A DNA stretch of 64,000 bases from Neofusicoccum parvum (taxonomy: Eukaryota; Ascomycota; Dothideomycetes; Botryosphaeriales; Botryosphaeriaceae). Positions 19,903-31,991 of the stretch are shown piece after piece (the stretch's first letter is position 1; every line of letters begins with the position of its first letter). Below the pieces are notes generated by a model. The model searched no databases. It was given only the letters and a program-made list of their open reading frames with translations, and was not told where the DNA came from. A program made the position numbers and the translations under genes. Location of the stretch: NCBI GenBank assembly GCA_020912385.1, contig CP087217.1, positions 1 to 64,000 of the forward strand, in the 5' to 3' direction.

Positions 19903-21235
19903 TTATCTAGCACAGCCTAAACTTAGTCTATACCGCTCCCGAACCCTTCGGATTGCGCTCTCGTGCGCCAGCCACCTATTTTTCTCTACAATCCGATCCA
20001 CTTCCTCTATAAGTGTACCCAAGGAAGATACCCGCGCGTGCATGAGTCCCTGGAGAACATGCTTCTCATCATCTTCACCCAGCATCCAGTGGCCAATCTG
20101 CACGCCGTAGCGTCGCTCCTGCTGCTCTTGCTGCTGCTCGCAACTTCGCAGCACACCTCCGTTCTCTGAAGCCCGATAATGACCATGATCGGTCGGGACA
20201 GTAGGAAAAGCCTGTTGTGTGCTGGCTCTACGGTTCAGGCTGCTGGAAGAGAGCGATATGAGCAGCTGCAAGTGCTCAATTAAATCAAGCAGAGCGCCGC
20301 ACACGGAGATGGCGAACATGACGTACGAGGACTGCGCGTTGCATTGGGTGCAGGTCATAAGCGCCTTACAGCTCGTCAAAGCTGCACCCTGGTGTTGTAA
20401 CACGTCGACTATGACGCTGGTTGCGATAGGTGAGCAGAATTGGTCGTAAAACACCTCATCACCTGCGTCGAGGCCGTTGGTAGGGGAGATTCCTTGCACA
20501 TCGAGGAGGCTGGAGTCGATCTGGATGGATTCATAAGCTTCAATAGCCTGATTGATGCAGCTGTAGCATCTGGTCGTGGGTGTGGTGCATTCATCGCCAC
20601 CAGGATTCGGTTTGGGAAAGTGCGCTGGCATCGCGGTGGAGGAAAAGAACTGCGGGTCGTCAAGTTGCTCCCCTCCACTAGCCAGCCGAGGTAGCTCCAA
20701 GTCTGTAGATGCAAATGTCAGTTGGGCCCTATAGCAAACAATGCGCCATAAAGAATTTTATCGCTCTTACCTTGGACCGGAAACAGGTCATCGAGCGACC
20801 AATCCAGATTACGCAAATGCTCACCAATAGACGTCGGATCATCTAATGAGTCTTTCGGGTCTTCCGAGCTCCACAGCGAGTTGTCATTCGGCGATTTCGT
20901 CTTCCCAAGCATTCCATCATCTACCTCAGGCGTGCTACCCGGAGGACTAGTTATGAATGATGGACTCCCCTGCGCTTCTAGAGCCCGGATAGTAGCTCTA
21001 GGATAGACACAGTCGATATTCTTAGATACGCATCTCGTACAGCCACTCCTCTTACCGGAGCACTTAAGCTGTACTCGCAAGCCGGTCAGCGGGAAACCAC
21101 AGCTGCAAAAGGATTTTCACGGACCTTTTTAACGCGGCAGTGCGTGCAGGCAACGCGTGCGAGCTTACCCTCGCGTTTTCTTTGAAAAGGAGGACAGGTG
21201 GGTACCAGAACGAAGGAACTATTGGTGTCTTCCAT
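19903..21235 (-). CDS. Zn(II)2Cys6 transcription factor, AflR-like, likely cluster regulator
   Basis: Three exons: 21235-21125, 21068-20771 and 20702-19903. Introns are 56 and 68 nt. The spliced product is about 402 aa. The zinc cluster is complete only after splicing: C30-x2-C33-x6-C40-x6-C47-x2-C50-x6-C57, with the first intron between KK and LKC. Before it lies a basic stretch QRKREGK. The C-terminal half has Cys-rich helices and a final VRERYRLSLG segment, as in AflR-type regulators. I chose the Met at 21235 because it opens a frame that runs straight into the zinc cluster. The gene lies between the NmrA-like and GGPP synthase genes, as expected of a pathway-specific activator. Confidence 0.88.
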
Positions 21236-21837
21236 CCCTTTCAGAGTACTAAACATGACTAACAAGTCCTTTGCTAAAGATTTAATACCTAGCGCAGTTT
21301 TTGGAAATTTTCCAAAGCAACTATCGTTCCATCATAGTGGACATTATATGTTAATGACGCGACCTACTATGCAACTCGATTTTTTCAGCTCTTCCGTTAT
21401 CGCAAGCAAAAATAGTCCAGAAGATTGCAAGCGATGGGGCCAGAAAGTAAGCACATAGGCGACAAGGGTAGTTACGGGTAAACATGGCTGGCACGATGCG
21501 GCACGGTACGGTCCGGGGGCTTGGCGCCTTGGAAATGGCCGACCGTTGTGCAATTTCGAGTCTCCATTGATGCCCTCTAAAGACAATCACTATCACATGC
21601 TGGAGGGAAAAAAGATGTTGAATAATTCGTAGTAACTATTGAAAAATGCGCGCAGCTGTTTTAAAAGAAGTGTTGCTGAATAAATCAATCGTAATAGCTG
21701 GTAACAAGTGCAGATTCCGCGGGGTTTAGCTATCTATCCGACCGGCAGGAAATCGTAACACCCAGCCACAATCTCATCATTGGCCACAGCGCAGGTAAAA
21801 ATCGGCATTGTGTTGGGGGCCAGATCAGGCATATAAA
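21236..21837. other. Intergenic: upstream of the regulator, downstream of GGPP synthase
   Basis: About 600 bp with no supported gene. Short frames on both strands lack recognisable motifs. It should hold the regulator's promoter and the 3' end of the GGPP synthase transcript. Confidence 0.5.
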
Positions 21838-23337
21838 CTATACCTGTAGGGCTTCCAAAAGCCCTCGTAGCGCCGGGTTTGCCTTGCCCATCTGAGTCTC
21901 AACGGCGCCGATCTCTTGCTGCATTTCCGCCCCCAACACACCCAAGACTGCTGCTGTGTGTTCTAGCGATCCTGCCTCCTTCAGGATGGCAAGGATGAGC
22001 TCTTTATGGCCCGGTCCGGCACAGCCAGCTGCACGCCTTTGCTGATACATCCCCCGGAGGAGCGCCTGCGATTCCTGACCTGCATGTCCCAATGCATGAA
22101 TCAACATCAAGCTGCATTTGCCTTCGTCCAAATCCTCGCAGAACCCCTTTGCCTCGGTGTACTAGTATCAGCCGCAGTTAGAACGATGTGATCATGCATA
22201 TCAACGAGGGCCAGTTATTTACCCGGTCAGAAACGAGGTTCGAGTAGTCGTCTCGAATCTGAAAAAACCGACCGAGAAGAACCATCAATCTGTCCAACGT
22301 AGCCGGCTTTGGTCCCAGCTCCGACCGCGCAGTCAACAGCTTTGATATCATGCGGAAAAGGCCACCCGTCTCTAGAGCGTGTGAGAAGAAGGAGAACAAT
22401 CAGTCGTGGGAACTGCCCCAGCAACTTACTTCCATCCACCATTTGCAGATATTCCTGGATGCTCGGCACCGAAACGTTGTATGTCCAATACAGGTCTAAG
22501 CTCTGGCCGACTAGGAGGTTCTTCATCTCCGCTACAGGAGCTTGCGTTAACTTACAGCCGCGTGCAACAACGTCGTGGGTGCTTACCAACGACGACTCGC
22601 AGAAACTCCGCATCGTCGAGTTCTGATGCTCTGTCTATGACATCTACAATCTGGAAATTTGCAGAGTTGACTGTCTGAGCTTCACCAAACACGCCGTGAG
22701 CTGCAGGCCTACCGCGCCTGAGCGGGGAGCTATCCTCGAAATCATCCAGCCTGAGATATAGAGTCAGTAAGTGCTTTCCTTTTTCCTTTTCCCATTTTGG
22801 GCGATCAAGACAGTGTGGACATACATTAGCGACAAGGCATGGGTATCGCCGACTATTGCTTTGATGACCTCTACAGAATCAGTAGATGCATTCATCCAAA
22901 CGTTCAGAGCGTCGATCAGCCTTTCCCGCACGCCTTTTGACGGCAGCGACTTTATGTATTGGAACGGTTCCATCACGACCTATGCCACAACTGTTAGACG
23001 AAAGAGCCCTCCTTGCCATGGTCATCTTGGAGCTCACCTTTGTAGATGTCGCGGGAAGATTGGTATCGCACAAACTGGACGTGTGCAGACTGTTATCTGC
23101 GCTGTCAACCCTCCTCTTCTTTCTTGCTCCACTAGTGTCGTCGACACTACTGTCCACAAATTTCTGCTGGACGGTTTTCCTGTCATTTTTAGCAACTTCA
23201 TGTTCATGCGCCAAATCCAGTGATCGTTTGCGATCCTGCTGCAATGGAGGCGTTGGCGGCATCACCAGCGGCGTACTGTCGCAGTGCCCACCAGGCAACG
23301 AAGTAGGCGAGACAGAGCGTGATATGGAGTGCAACAT
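21838..23337 (-). CDS. Geranylgeranyl diphosphate synthase (secondary-metabolism type)
   Basis: Six exons: 23337-23038, 22979-22825, 22750-22587, 22531-22430, 22371-22223 and 22161-21838. Introns are 55-74 nt, and every junction keeps frame. The product is 397 aa. It adds C5 isopentenyl units to allylic diphosphates, giving the C20 substrate of the neighbouring cyclase. The first aspartate motif is DDFED (154-158) followed by [19 protein letters not shown] and KTGGLFRM are present, and the second motif is DDYSN (281-285). The C-terminus has the fungal [13 protein letters not shown] signature. A basic, Pro-rich N-terminal extension of about 100 residues precedes the catalytic domain. Position beside the cyclase supports a dedicated pathway copy, not the housekeeping enzyme. 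Confidence 0.94.
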
Positions 23338-24150
23338 TGTACGTGAAATCGTGAGTTTTCATCTGGCCTCTAAGGCTAGTGAGTTGATGAAACAATGGAT
23401 TCTGGGAAGATAGTGGGAAGAGAGAAAGAAGAGCTGGACAGTGATGATGATAGATTTGCTTTCGACTGCTCATTTCAAGAAATACCACAGCAAGCTATAC
23501 ATATCTGACACTGGTCGAAAGCTCATATTGCCACAGAAGATCCAAGAACCCAACATGTTTAGCTTTGGCTCACAAAGGCTCGGAAACCTGCTTTGACGCA
23601 ATTCGGAGGTCTGCTTTAGAACGCATCGGAGGCCAACTTTGGCCTTGCTCCGAAATGTTTCAGCTGCAAGGTTCACTTTAGCGTTTTGTTTCGGACATCC
23701 CTCTTTTGTAAAACCGGGTGTTGGTGCAGAAGGATTCGCCCCCCGAGATTTTACGAAGGATCCAATCTACATGGATCTGCTTCCCGATCCTCCACGGCTG
23801 CGGATCCACTCTATTGACACAATCATCCTCAGACTTTGGTATCCTGGGCATATTTGATTATCAGGATGAGTTACGCACTCATCGTAAACATCTATGGAAC
23901 AAGGAACCGTTTACACCCACTGACACTACCAGTAGCCAGGTGAACCCTCCGATTGAGGTTTCCGAGCGCTCTCTGAACCGCTGCACGCCTTCAAGAAGAT
24001 CTGAAGCGCACTTAGACCGCAGAGCTTTGGAGAGTAAAGCCTGATAGATTTCCAGTATCTGTATTTCACAGGAACCACTACTGCAATCAAGGAAAATTCC
24101 ACAGGTCGTCCCATCTTCATAACAGATGCAAAGCCTAATATGCATCTGTC
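23338..24150. promoter_or_regulatory. Intergenic: GGPP synthase promoter and cyclase 3' region
   Basis: An 813-bp gap between two minus-strand genes. It must contain the GGPP synthase promoter and the cyclase terminator. I see no convincing gene in it; frames on both strands lack motifs. Confidence 0.45.
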
Positions 24151-27100
24151 TCATCCAGACCCATTGTGGCTCTCCCCGTTCCCATGCCCCAGGCGCGTCC
24201 CCATGTCCTTCACGATGTATACCTGCCCATACAGATCCGTGACGTCGCAAAACAACCTCACCACTGCCAACTTCTTCTGCCACTCCTCGCCCCCATCATC
24301 GTAACGACGCAACTTTTCAAGTGCGCCCTCGAACCCCTCTCGCTCGTACTGCGCCAACGCCAATAACGTCGCCTTCCCCGCGCCTTCCCCGCGCTTACCA
24401 GCAAACTCGTCGAAGTCCAAACCGTTGAGAGTTCCCTCTGCCCGATCGCGCGCCACGGAGCCCGCGTCGTTGTACAAGCGGCACATCGTCGCGAGGTGGC
24501 GGCACAGTGCGGCGGCGAAGTACTTCTGATCGGCGGCGGGGAAGCAGTCCGCCCTCTCGCTGCCGCCGCCGCTACTACCATTGCCAAGCAGCGCGCACAT
24601 CAGCGCGAACGAGTACGGGCACGACGTGTGGTCCGCCGAGGGTCCACGCACCCAGGCGAAAAAGCTGTGCGTCGGTGAGCGGTAACTGCAGCACCCCGTC
24701 GCCTGGAAGCGCGCATCGGCCTCGGCCTGGTCAACGTGCCCGATCAGGAAGGTTCGCAGCTCGCGCTGGACAAGTGCGGCGTCGTGGGCGCTGGCAGCGG
24801 CCACGGCGGAGTGGGTGAGCGTGTGCGTGATGAAGCGAGATAGCGGACGGAGCTTGTCGTTGTTGTCTAGCCGCTTCCCGACTCCATTGGATGGTCGCAT
24901 GTAGCTCACCCCGTTCGCCACGTCGAAAGAGCGCTTGCGTGGATTTGTGAAGAGGCGATCGATGTGGGCGCGCAGGCTGCCGAGGTCGCCGGCGAAGGCG
25001 GGCGCAGCGACGGCCTCCATGAACTCGTCGGCCTGGTAATTGAGCATGGAGACGACCATCATCTCGAGCAGGAACGACGCCGATGCAAAGGTCTGGGCTC
25101 GGTTGTTGCTGCCCGTCCACGTAAAGGGGATAAGCTCCAGATACCGCGGCGCTTCCAGGCCGTCACGCGGGAATGTGCTCAGGTGGCGTGCGCGTAGCAG
25201 AGGCTCGAAGAGCGAGGCTTCTATCAAGGAGGCCCGGAGCTGCCAGGATGGCGTCCTGGAGAATAGTGGCGTGCGTTGGTAGAAGGCGACAAGGCGGCTC
25301 AGCTGCGAGTCCGTCGTCGCCGGCTCTTGTCCGACTGCTGGAGAGCCTTGCATCGCTGACCCTTTCAGCGCTGCGAGGATGTAGGCTTTGGAGAGCAGCG
25401 GAGAGGTGTAGGACACTTTCTCGATCCACAAATGGTCGACAGAGTGGTGCTTTGGGGAAGCGAGAAGGAATGCTCGTCCACGTTTGATTGCATAGTCCAG
25501 CTCGGTGGTTATTGACTTGAAGAAGGCTACACGGCGTGCTTGGGCGAGGGTCAGGATAGCGTAGGAAGTCTGCTCTGGTGACCCATTCCATGAGCCGTCT
25601 TCCTGTTGTTGCAGCATAACACGCAGAGATGCTTGGCACAAAGACACCGAGATTCTGGACTCCAGTTCCTGATCCAAGAGGCCGGAACCATGACCCTGAT
25701 CAGACATCGCCAGGAAAGTAACGAGCGATTCTACCAAGAGCATGGATGGATACAGATAAGACAGGTTCTGTGTTGGCTTGGTCAGCTTGCTATTCAAATA
25801 TCGTGCGGATCCATGCTTACCCATTTATCCTTGATCGAGCCTGCATTTTCCCACCAGCACATGCAAATGAACTTGACGCACTTGAGTATCTGCGGCATGT
25901 AGCGCGAGACATTATCTGAGTAAAGAAGCGCAAGTAGAACATTGCAGTTGGCGCTGAGACTGGGATCTCGCTCTGAACAATACGTGCGGAAGTGATCTTT
26001 CGCTTCGAATTCTTTGATCATGCGCTGGGGCGAGGTATTGATGCCCAAGAGCTTCAATGTTAGTATTCCCTTCGCCGTATCATCTGCATCCGATCCAACG
26101 TGAGGCGCTTGCAATACTTAGCATTCGACAGACAAAAGGACCACTGCAGACAAACATACCGAATCCAATGGTACCGCCTTCTTTCTCAAAGCACTGAGCC
26201 AAGACATCCTTGCCCTTCCTCAGTTCCAGGGACTCAAGCTCTGCCGCGGAGTATCCGGATTTGAGAAGGGTGGAAAGGATCTATTCTGTGTCAGTGGATT
26301 GAAGCATGGCCGTTTTGAAGCGAAGCATACCCAAGAAAGCTCAAAGAACGTAGACGGGTATGCACTGGGCACACCACCTTTGTTGTAGTGTGACGATCTC
26401 CCAACCACGTGCCGGAGATAGCTCTCCGCCTCGTCGTCCCACGCAGAGACGTGCATCAGATAGGCTGCTGTTGACGAAGGAGAAGCCATCATGGCGCCGC
26501 ACACTTTGTGATGTCGCACTCGGTCAAAATCCACCTTCCCAATGAATGCTTCTAGCGAGTGTAGTGCTGTGGTCTTGACGTTGCCGTAGAGGTAAGCAGG
26601 CTTGAAGCGAGACAGCTTTGACGCATTTATCTTGAGAAGCTGCTCGCGTCCTCGGAAATCGAAAGTGATGTCCTGCTTCTCGAGTTCCTCTAGTAGGGCG
26701 GGCACGATAATCTCGAATCCCACATGAGTCGATGTAGACACGTCCCAGGAGGCCAGCTTCGAAGCAAGTGCCCTAATGGCTCGCTCAATGCGGCTTTCGA
26801 GCTCCGTGAGAGAAATTTCATCCATCTGCAGTGGCTCTTCTGCATGTCGCTTCAGAGAAATGAGTGAGGCGGCAGTGTTCAGGATGCCGTCGACCTCGGA
26901 CGCGCAAGACTCCCAGCTCCCATCGTCGAGCTGAGTGCGGAGTAGAAACCGGAAGCATTCGGGAAAGAGCCACTTCTTTTTCTCTCCGTCTGTTTTGGTG
27001 ACTAGAGATGTCCATGCAGTATCGTATACTGCAACGCTCATCGAGCCAAGTCCGTAGTGGTCGTCATAGTCGCGGAAGGCTTCCTGGAGCAGGGTCCTGG

Positions 27101-27152
27101 CATCGTAATCCAGTGCATTAGCCTCCTCGGGTTCGAATGATCTGACCGTCAT
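24151..27152 (-). CDS. Bifunctional diterpene cyclase, ent-copalyl diphosphate/ent-kaurene synthase type
   Basis: Four exons: 27152-26331, 26280-26160, 26116-25821 and 25767-24151. The product is 951 aa, the usual size of fungal CPS/KS enzymes (about 950). It should cyclise GGPP to a copalyl-type diphosphate and then to a labdane-related diterpene such as ent-kaurene or a pimaradiene. The N-terminal region has the SVAVYDTAW motif. The class II acid motif is DADD (324-327, in SDADDTAKG). The class I Mg-binding motif is DEFME (660-664), equivalent to the DEFFE of fungal kaurene synthases. Exon 3 begins after an AAG acceptor, the least certain junction. Product stereochemistry cannot be read from sequence. 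The gene is divergent from the P450. Confidence 0.92.
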
Positions 27153-27747
27153 TGTTGCAATTCGCGCTGCGAGAATGCAGCGAATGCAAGGCGTGCTCTA
27201 TAAGTTAAAAGTGTTTCTTCACCCGGTATTCCACCAATCGGTTGCGGTGATCAACAAACTCGTCATGGTGGCAAGATTCCGTCCCCCGGAAGACTGTATC
27301 GCGGCTCCGATCACAAGTAATTCAGCGACAGTAGTGGGACGTCATGCGGAGGCCCAAAATGGTGCTCCGGTTCGTGGTTGTGGCTTAGAGATAATCCCTG
27401 CCTGTCTGTGCCGCTTATCGCTTGGCCCCCAACAGACCTCTGAGTTGCATACCTAGGCTAATTAGGATGCTGCAGAAATTAGCGGCCTGGGGTGCTGCCT
27501 AAAGCGTTCTCGGATGCACGTTCAAGGACACCGCCGAGAATCCGCGTACCCGCCCCCGGCATGAACGATCCTGCGATATGCAGCAGCTCGTCCACAATCA
27601 CCAGCGGGAAGGTCAAGTGGAATTGGGTTCGGCAAGGCCCATTTTGGATGTCCGAGAGAGTGTTTTCGAATGACTGAAAGCATTTCGAGTACTTTATCTA
27701 GTGAAGTAGCGAACGAAGCATCATCTTCACACATTCGCCGTGCGACA
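27153..27747. promoter_or_regulatory. Bidirectional promoter between diterpene cyclase and P450
   Basis: About 595 bp separate two divergent start codons, so both promoters must lie here and the two enzymes are probably co-regulated. No TATA box is obvious. An in-frame upstream Met at 27670 could extend the P450 by 26 residues, which would shorten the shared region. Confidence 0.6.
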
Positions 27748-29524
27748 ATGAGTGTAGATACTATTCTTCGTTTTTCAAACCACACAGACATTTTCGACCA
27801 TACAGAGCTTTCATCAGTTCGGTATGGCACTCGAGAACTGGCTGTACTTTTGATCTTGGGACTTTGCCTGTTCCATGTCACCAGCAATCTAAAGCACGTC
27901 TTCATTGACGTTAAAGCACCTTTAATTGGGCACAGGTCCTTCTTTGAGCCCAGATGGCTCGTCGGTCTGCGCTACATGACGGGGGCTCGTGCCATGGTCC
28001 GCGAAGGTTATAAAAAGGTGGGTTTTTATTTCTTCAGCGACGGTACTCGAGCCACGAACTCACTGGTGTGACAGTTCAAGTCTTCCATGTTCAAAGTACG
28101 GCGGAACGATAAAGACATCCTCGTTATTTCGAACAAGTATATCGATGAACTGCGCAACCTACCGGACTCCAAGCTCAGCGCTATCGGGGCGCAGGTCAGG
28201 AACCTCCTGGGTAGATACTCGACGACGCCAATCCTGCTGGAGAGCGATCTGCACACACGGGTCTTGCAAACCAAGCTTACACCCAATCTTCCGTCGTTGA
28301 TCCCGATCCTCAAGGACGAACTGGATCATGCGCTCCCGAAAGAAATTCCTGAATGCAAAGGTAATCATTTCTCTATTTTCTTCCTTCTCGCGTGCTAATA
28401 TCGACGAAGACGAGTGGGTCGAGGTCCAAATATACGAAATCCTCTGCCAGATCGTCGCCCGCCTCACTGCTCGGGTATTCTTGGGTGAAAAGGGCTGCGA
28501 GAGTGAAGAGTGGCTTGCGAAGAGCATCGAATACACGGAGAATATTTTCAAGACCGTCATGGTGCTCCGCGTGTTTCCGACATACATCCGCCCCTTCATC
28601 GCTCCTTTTCTCCCGCCCTACTGGAAGATGCAGTCAGACCTCGTCACAGCAAAGAAAATCATTAGCCCAATGGTCCGAGAAAGACGACAGCAAGAAGCTC
28701 TGCTCGGAGCCGAATACGCGAAGCCACACGACCTACTGCAATGGATGATGGATGCATCGGACGATGATGACGGCCAGCCGGACAAGTTGGCTCACCGGCA
28801 GCTCCTACTCAGCCTGGCCTCAATCCACACGACTACCATGAGCGCCGCACATGCACTCTATGACCTTTGCGCCTACCCCGAATGCTTCGAGCCTCTCCGT
28901 GACGAGGCCATTAGAGTCCTAAGCGAGGATGAGGGATGGAAAAAGACCACCCTGACTAAAATGCGGAACCTTGACAGCTTCCTGAAGGAGTCGCAGCGCA
29001 TCAATCCCCCAATTTTCAGTAAGCGTACCTTCTCGCGAGAAGTTCTCTAAGTATATGCAGCTGACAAGAGTACGTCTCCCCCAGTGACATTCAACCGCGT
29101 AGTTCGCAGCCCCATCACTCTCTCGGACGGCACACAGCTTCCCGTCGGGACGCATCTCACCGTGGCCTCGGACGCGACCTCGCACGATCCGGACATCATC
29201 CCTTCTCCCGACCGCTTTGACCCGTTCCGCTGGGCAAGGCTACGGCAGTCGGACCCGAGCAGCGCGCACAAGCACCAGTTCGCCACGACCGATGTCAACA
29301 GCCTGCATTTCGGTCACGGGCGCCACGCGTGCCCCGGCCGATTCTTCGCCGCCGCTGAGATCAAGATGCTGCTTGCACAGCTTCTGCTTGACTACGATTT
29401 TAAGTACCCACAAGGCCAGGGCAGGCCTATCAATCTAAGCGCTGATGATTGGCTATTCCCGGATCCGAATGCGAGGCTGCTTATCCGAAGGCGGAGCGGC
29501 GAAGGTCAACAAGGCGCAGTGTAG
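27748..29524 (+). CDS. Cytochrome P450 of the diterpene cluster
   Basis: Four exons: 27748-28017, 28075-28360, 28410-29018 and 29085-29524. Introns are 49-66 nt. The product is 534 aa. An N-terminal membrane anchor ([13 protein letters not shown]) marks it as a microsomal P450. The heme loop is [10 protein letters not shown] with the axial Cys, and the I-helix region has [19 protein letters not shown] segment gives the Glu-x-x-Arg of the K-helix, and PDRFDPFRW is the meander. It would oxidise the diterpene made by the adjacent cyclase, like the kaurene-pathway P450s of fungal gibberellin clusters. Its CYP family cannot be set by eye. I preferred the Met at 27748 to 27670 because it gives a normal-length N-terminus. 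Confidence 0.92.
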
Positions 29525-30578
29525 ATAGGGATAAAATGTCTGTGCAAGAAGAAATAAAAGATTCAACGTGATCCAGTATTAAATCCTTGCACGTGATTTT
29601 TTATTCGGCGCCCTGTTCACAGCGCCCCTCCTCCCCGATGACGTGGGTTAGCTCCTGGAGGAGAGGCAGGTGGGCCGGGTGAACAACCATCTGCTATAGG
29701 AGTGTGAGAGCGGATGATTGATGAAGCAGCTTGACAGGGGTAATGAAGTGGTGGTATTGCCGAGCCAAGACGCGAAGACACTTATGACATCGAAGGAGAA
29801 GAGGATGCTTGCACGGCCGCAACATGGCCATCAAGCTGCGGAATTTTGGTAGGCATGGTCGACATTTGCCAGAGACCGATTGCCAAAGAAATATACGTAG
29901 GTTCGAAATTCTAAGCCACGCGACTTTCGAATCAGAAACTTTAACAGCCAAGCACGGGTACGGTGAATGCAATGGGCAGAAGGCAGTCTTGTCGGGGTCA
30001 GCTTTGCGATGTCGAACGCTACGATTCACGCCAGTACCAACGTCTCATCCCCTAGCGCGGAGTAATGATCGAGGCTTGAGACATACGCGGTGCTATGTCG
30101 AACAGCCTATCTACCTCTTCTAAAGCAATACTTAGCGTGTACTTTCTTTCGCAGCTGATTGGCTTGAGTGGGAAGCATGCGAGGGAGGACTGCAGCCCTA
30201 TCGCCCCGTTACAGCGACGCGCATTAGGCATGTGCTTGAAAAGTAAGCAAGCCTTGTTCTGTCGTGTTACCCATTTTTCGCTTCTCAGTCAGAATGAGTC
30301 ACATTGTGGCATTATGATGTTGCGGGTTGGCCCCCACGGATCGCCCTCAGCTTCAGCTCTTCGAGAAAGGAGTCTATGTATTGAGCACACTATGCAGAAG
30401 GGGCTTCACAAACAGCACCTCTCCGCAGTCGTAGCAGTACACATATAAGCCGCCTTCTCATCCCCCACTGTCTCAACCCATCACACCTGCCTCCAAACCA
30501 GCACGCCTGTCTTTAAATCACCACAGCCGCATTCAACTCACGAAACCCATATCCAACCCACCACATCAGTCTCCAACC
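29525..30578. other. Intergenic region at the inner edge of the diterpene cluster
   Basis: About 1.05 kb with no supported gene. Short frames (for example 29809-30123 and 30095-30448) have no motifs or splice continuity. Just upstream of the next gene, three near-repeats of a CCAACCCA/CACC-type unit occur (about 30470-30570). This gap separates the AT-richer cluster from GC-rich core-like genes. Confidence 0.5.
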
Positions 30579-31742
30579 ATGGCGAAGGTACAAGGCACGT
30601 GCGACCCGCGCTTCGCCGAAGTCGAGCGGCTCTTCCAGTCCTACCTGGACTCTGGGGAGGAACTGGGCGCCTCCTTCGCGGTCAACATCGACGGGGCCAA
30701 CGTGATCGACCTGTGGGGCGGCCACGCCGACGCTGCCAAAACGCGCGCCTGGGAGCACGACACCATCACGACCGTGTGGTCGACATCCAAGACTATCACC
30801 GCGCTCGCTGCCCTCATGTGCGTCGAGCGCGGCCTGCTGGACCCAGACGAGCGCGTCGCTACCTACTGGCCCGAGTTCGCCGCCGCGGGTAAGCAGGACA
30901 TCCTCGTGCGCCACGTCTTGTCGCACACGTCGGGCGTCTCGGGCTGGGATGCGGTGCTCTCGCTGGAAGAAACCATCGACCTGCCGCACGCCACCGCGCT
31001 GCTCGCCGCGCAACCGGCGTGGAGCACGCCGCCCGGCTCCCACATCTGCTACCAGGCCTTCAACCACGGCCATCTGATTGGCGAGCTCGTGCGGCGCACC
31101 ACGGGCAAGCCGCTGCGCCGCTTCGTCGCCGAGGAGATCGCCGCGCCCCTGGGCACTGCCGACTTCCAGCTCGGCGCTGACGAAAAAGACTGGCACCGCA
31201 TCGCCGACGTCGTCCCCCCGCCCCCGCTGCCCGCCGACACTGGCGCGGCGGCCCCGGACAGCATTGCCACCAAGACGTTCCGCAGCCCGCCGCCCGACGC
31301 AACCAGGGCCAACTCAGATGTGTGGCGGCGCGCGGACCTTGGTGCTGCCAACGCGCACGCCAACGCGCGTGGTGTCGCACGCGTGCTGTCGGCCGTTGCG
31401 CTCGGGGGCGGCGCGGTCGACGGCATGACGCTGCTGTCGGAGAAGACGATCGCGCGCATCTTCGAAGAGCAGGCCCGCGGCGTCGACCTCGCGTCGGGCG
31501 CGGCCATGCGCACGGGAATCGGGTATGGCCTGGCCGGCAAGGAGACGATTGCGGGCTGGCTGCCCGACGACGAGCGCGTATGCTACTGGGGCGGCTGGGG
31601 CGGGAGCGCGGGGATTATGGACGTGGGCAGGCACATGGCGGTGGGCTATGTCATGAACAAGATGGATAACGCCCTGTTCGGGAATGAGCGCACCAAGGGG
31701 CTTGTCACGGCTGTGTATAGGGCGCTTGGCGTGGAGGTGTAA
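30579..31742 (+). CDS. Serine beta-lactamase-like hydrolase/esterase
   Basis: A single exon of 387 codons, markedly more GC-rich than the diterpene genes. The catalytic S-x-x-K is S68-T-S-K71 in VWSTSKTIT, and a Tyr at 158 (CYQAFNHG) is in the position of the family's second catalytic residue. HTSGVSGW and the terminal GGWGGSAGIMD (glycine-rich, KTG-like position) complete the class C/EstB fold pattern. Proteins of this family are usually esterases or transesterases in fungi, and some act in secondary metabolism. There is no signal peptide, so it is probably cytosolic. Substrate is unknown, and cluster membership is doubtful because of the 1-kb gap and the base composition change. Confidence 0.88.
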   Translation: MAKVQGTCDPRFAEVERLFQSYLDSGEELGASFAVNIDGANVIDLWGGHADAAKTRAWEHDTITTVWSTSKTITALAALMCVERGLLDPDERVATYWPEFAAAGKQDILVRHVLSHTSGVSGWDAVLSLEETIDLPHATALLAAQPAWSTPPGSHICYQAFNHGHLIGELVRRTTGKPLRRFVAEEIAAPLGTADFQLGADEKDWHRIADVVPPPPLPADTGAAAPDSIATKTFRSPPPDATRANSDVWRRADLGAANAHANARGVARVLSAVALGGGAVDGMTLLSEKTIARIFEEQARGVDLASGAAMRTGIGYGLAGKETIAGWLPDDERVCYWGGWGGSAGIMDVGRHMAVGYVMNKMDNALFGNERTKGLVTAVYRALGVEV

Positions 31743-31991
31743 GAGGGTCTGCTGAAGGGATGTGTAGAAATGATGAGACTTTCCAAATCCCAGTCATTGT
31801 ACGGGTTTCTGTGAGTTGAGGCTCAACAGGGAGTTGACTGTTTAAAGGCTTATAAAGCTACGTACGTGAAGCTAGAACTTAAGGAGAGAAGAATAGCGAA
31901 AGAAAAGAAGGAGTGTTAGATACATGGATGAGATTACGTTACATACTCGCCGAACATCATCCAACAGTCCAGACTACAACCTTCGTGCTGT

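Noticed and set aside
29809..30448. Two overlapping ~110-codon plus-strand frames between the P450 and the hydrolase
   Set aside because: No motif, no splice continuity and a frame change; intergenic is more likely.
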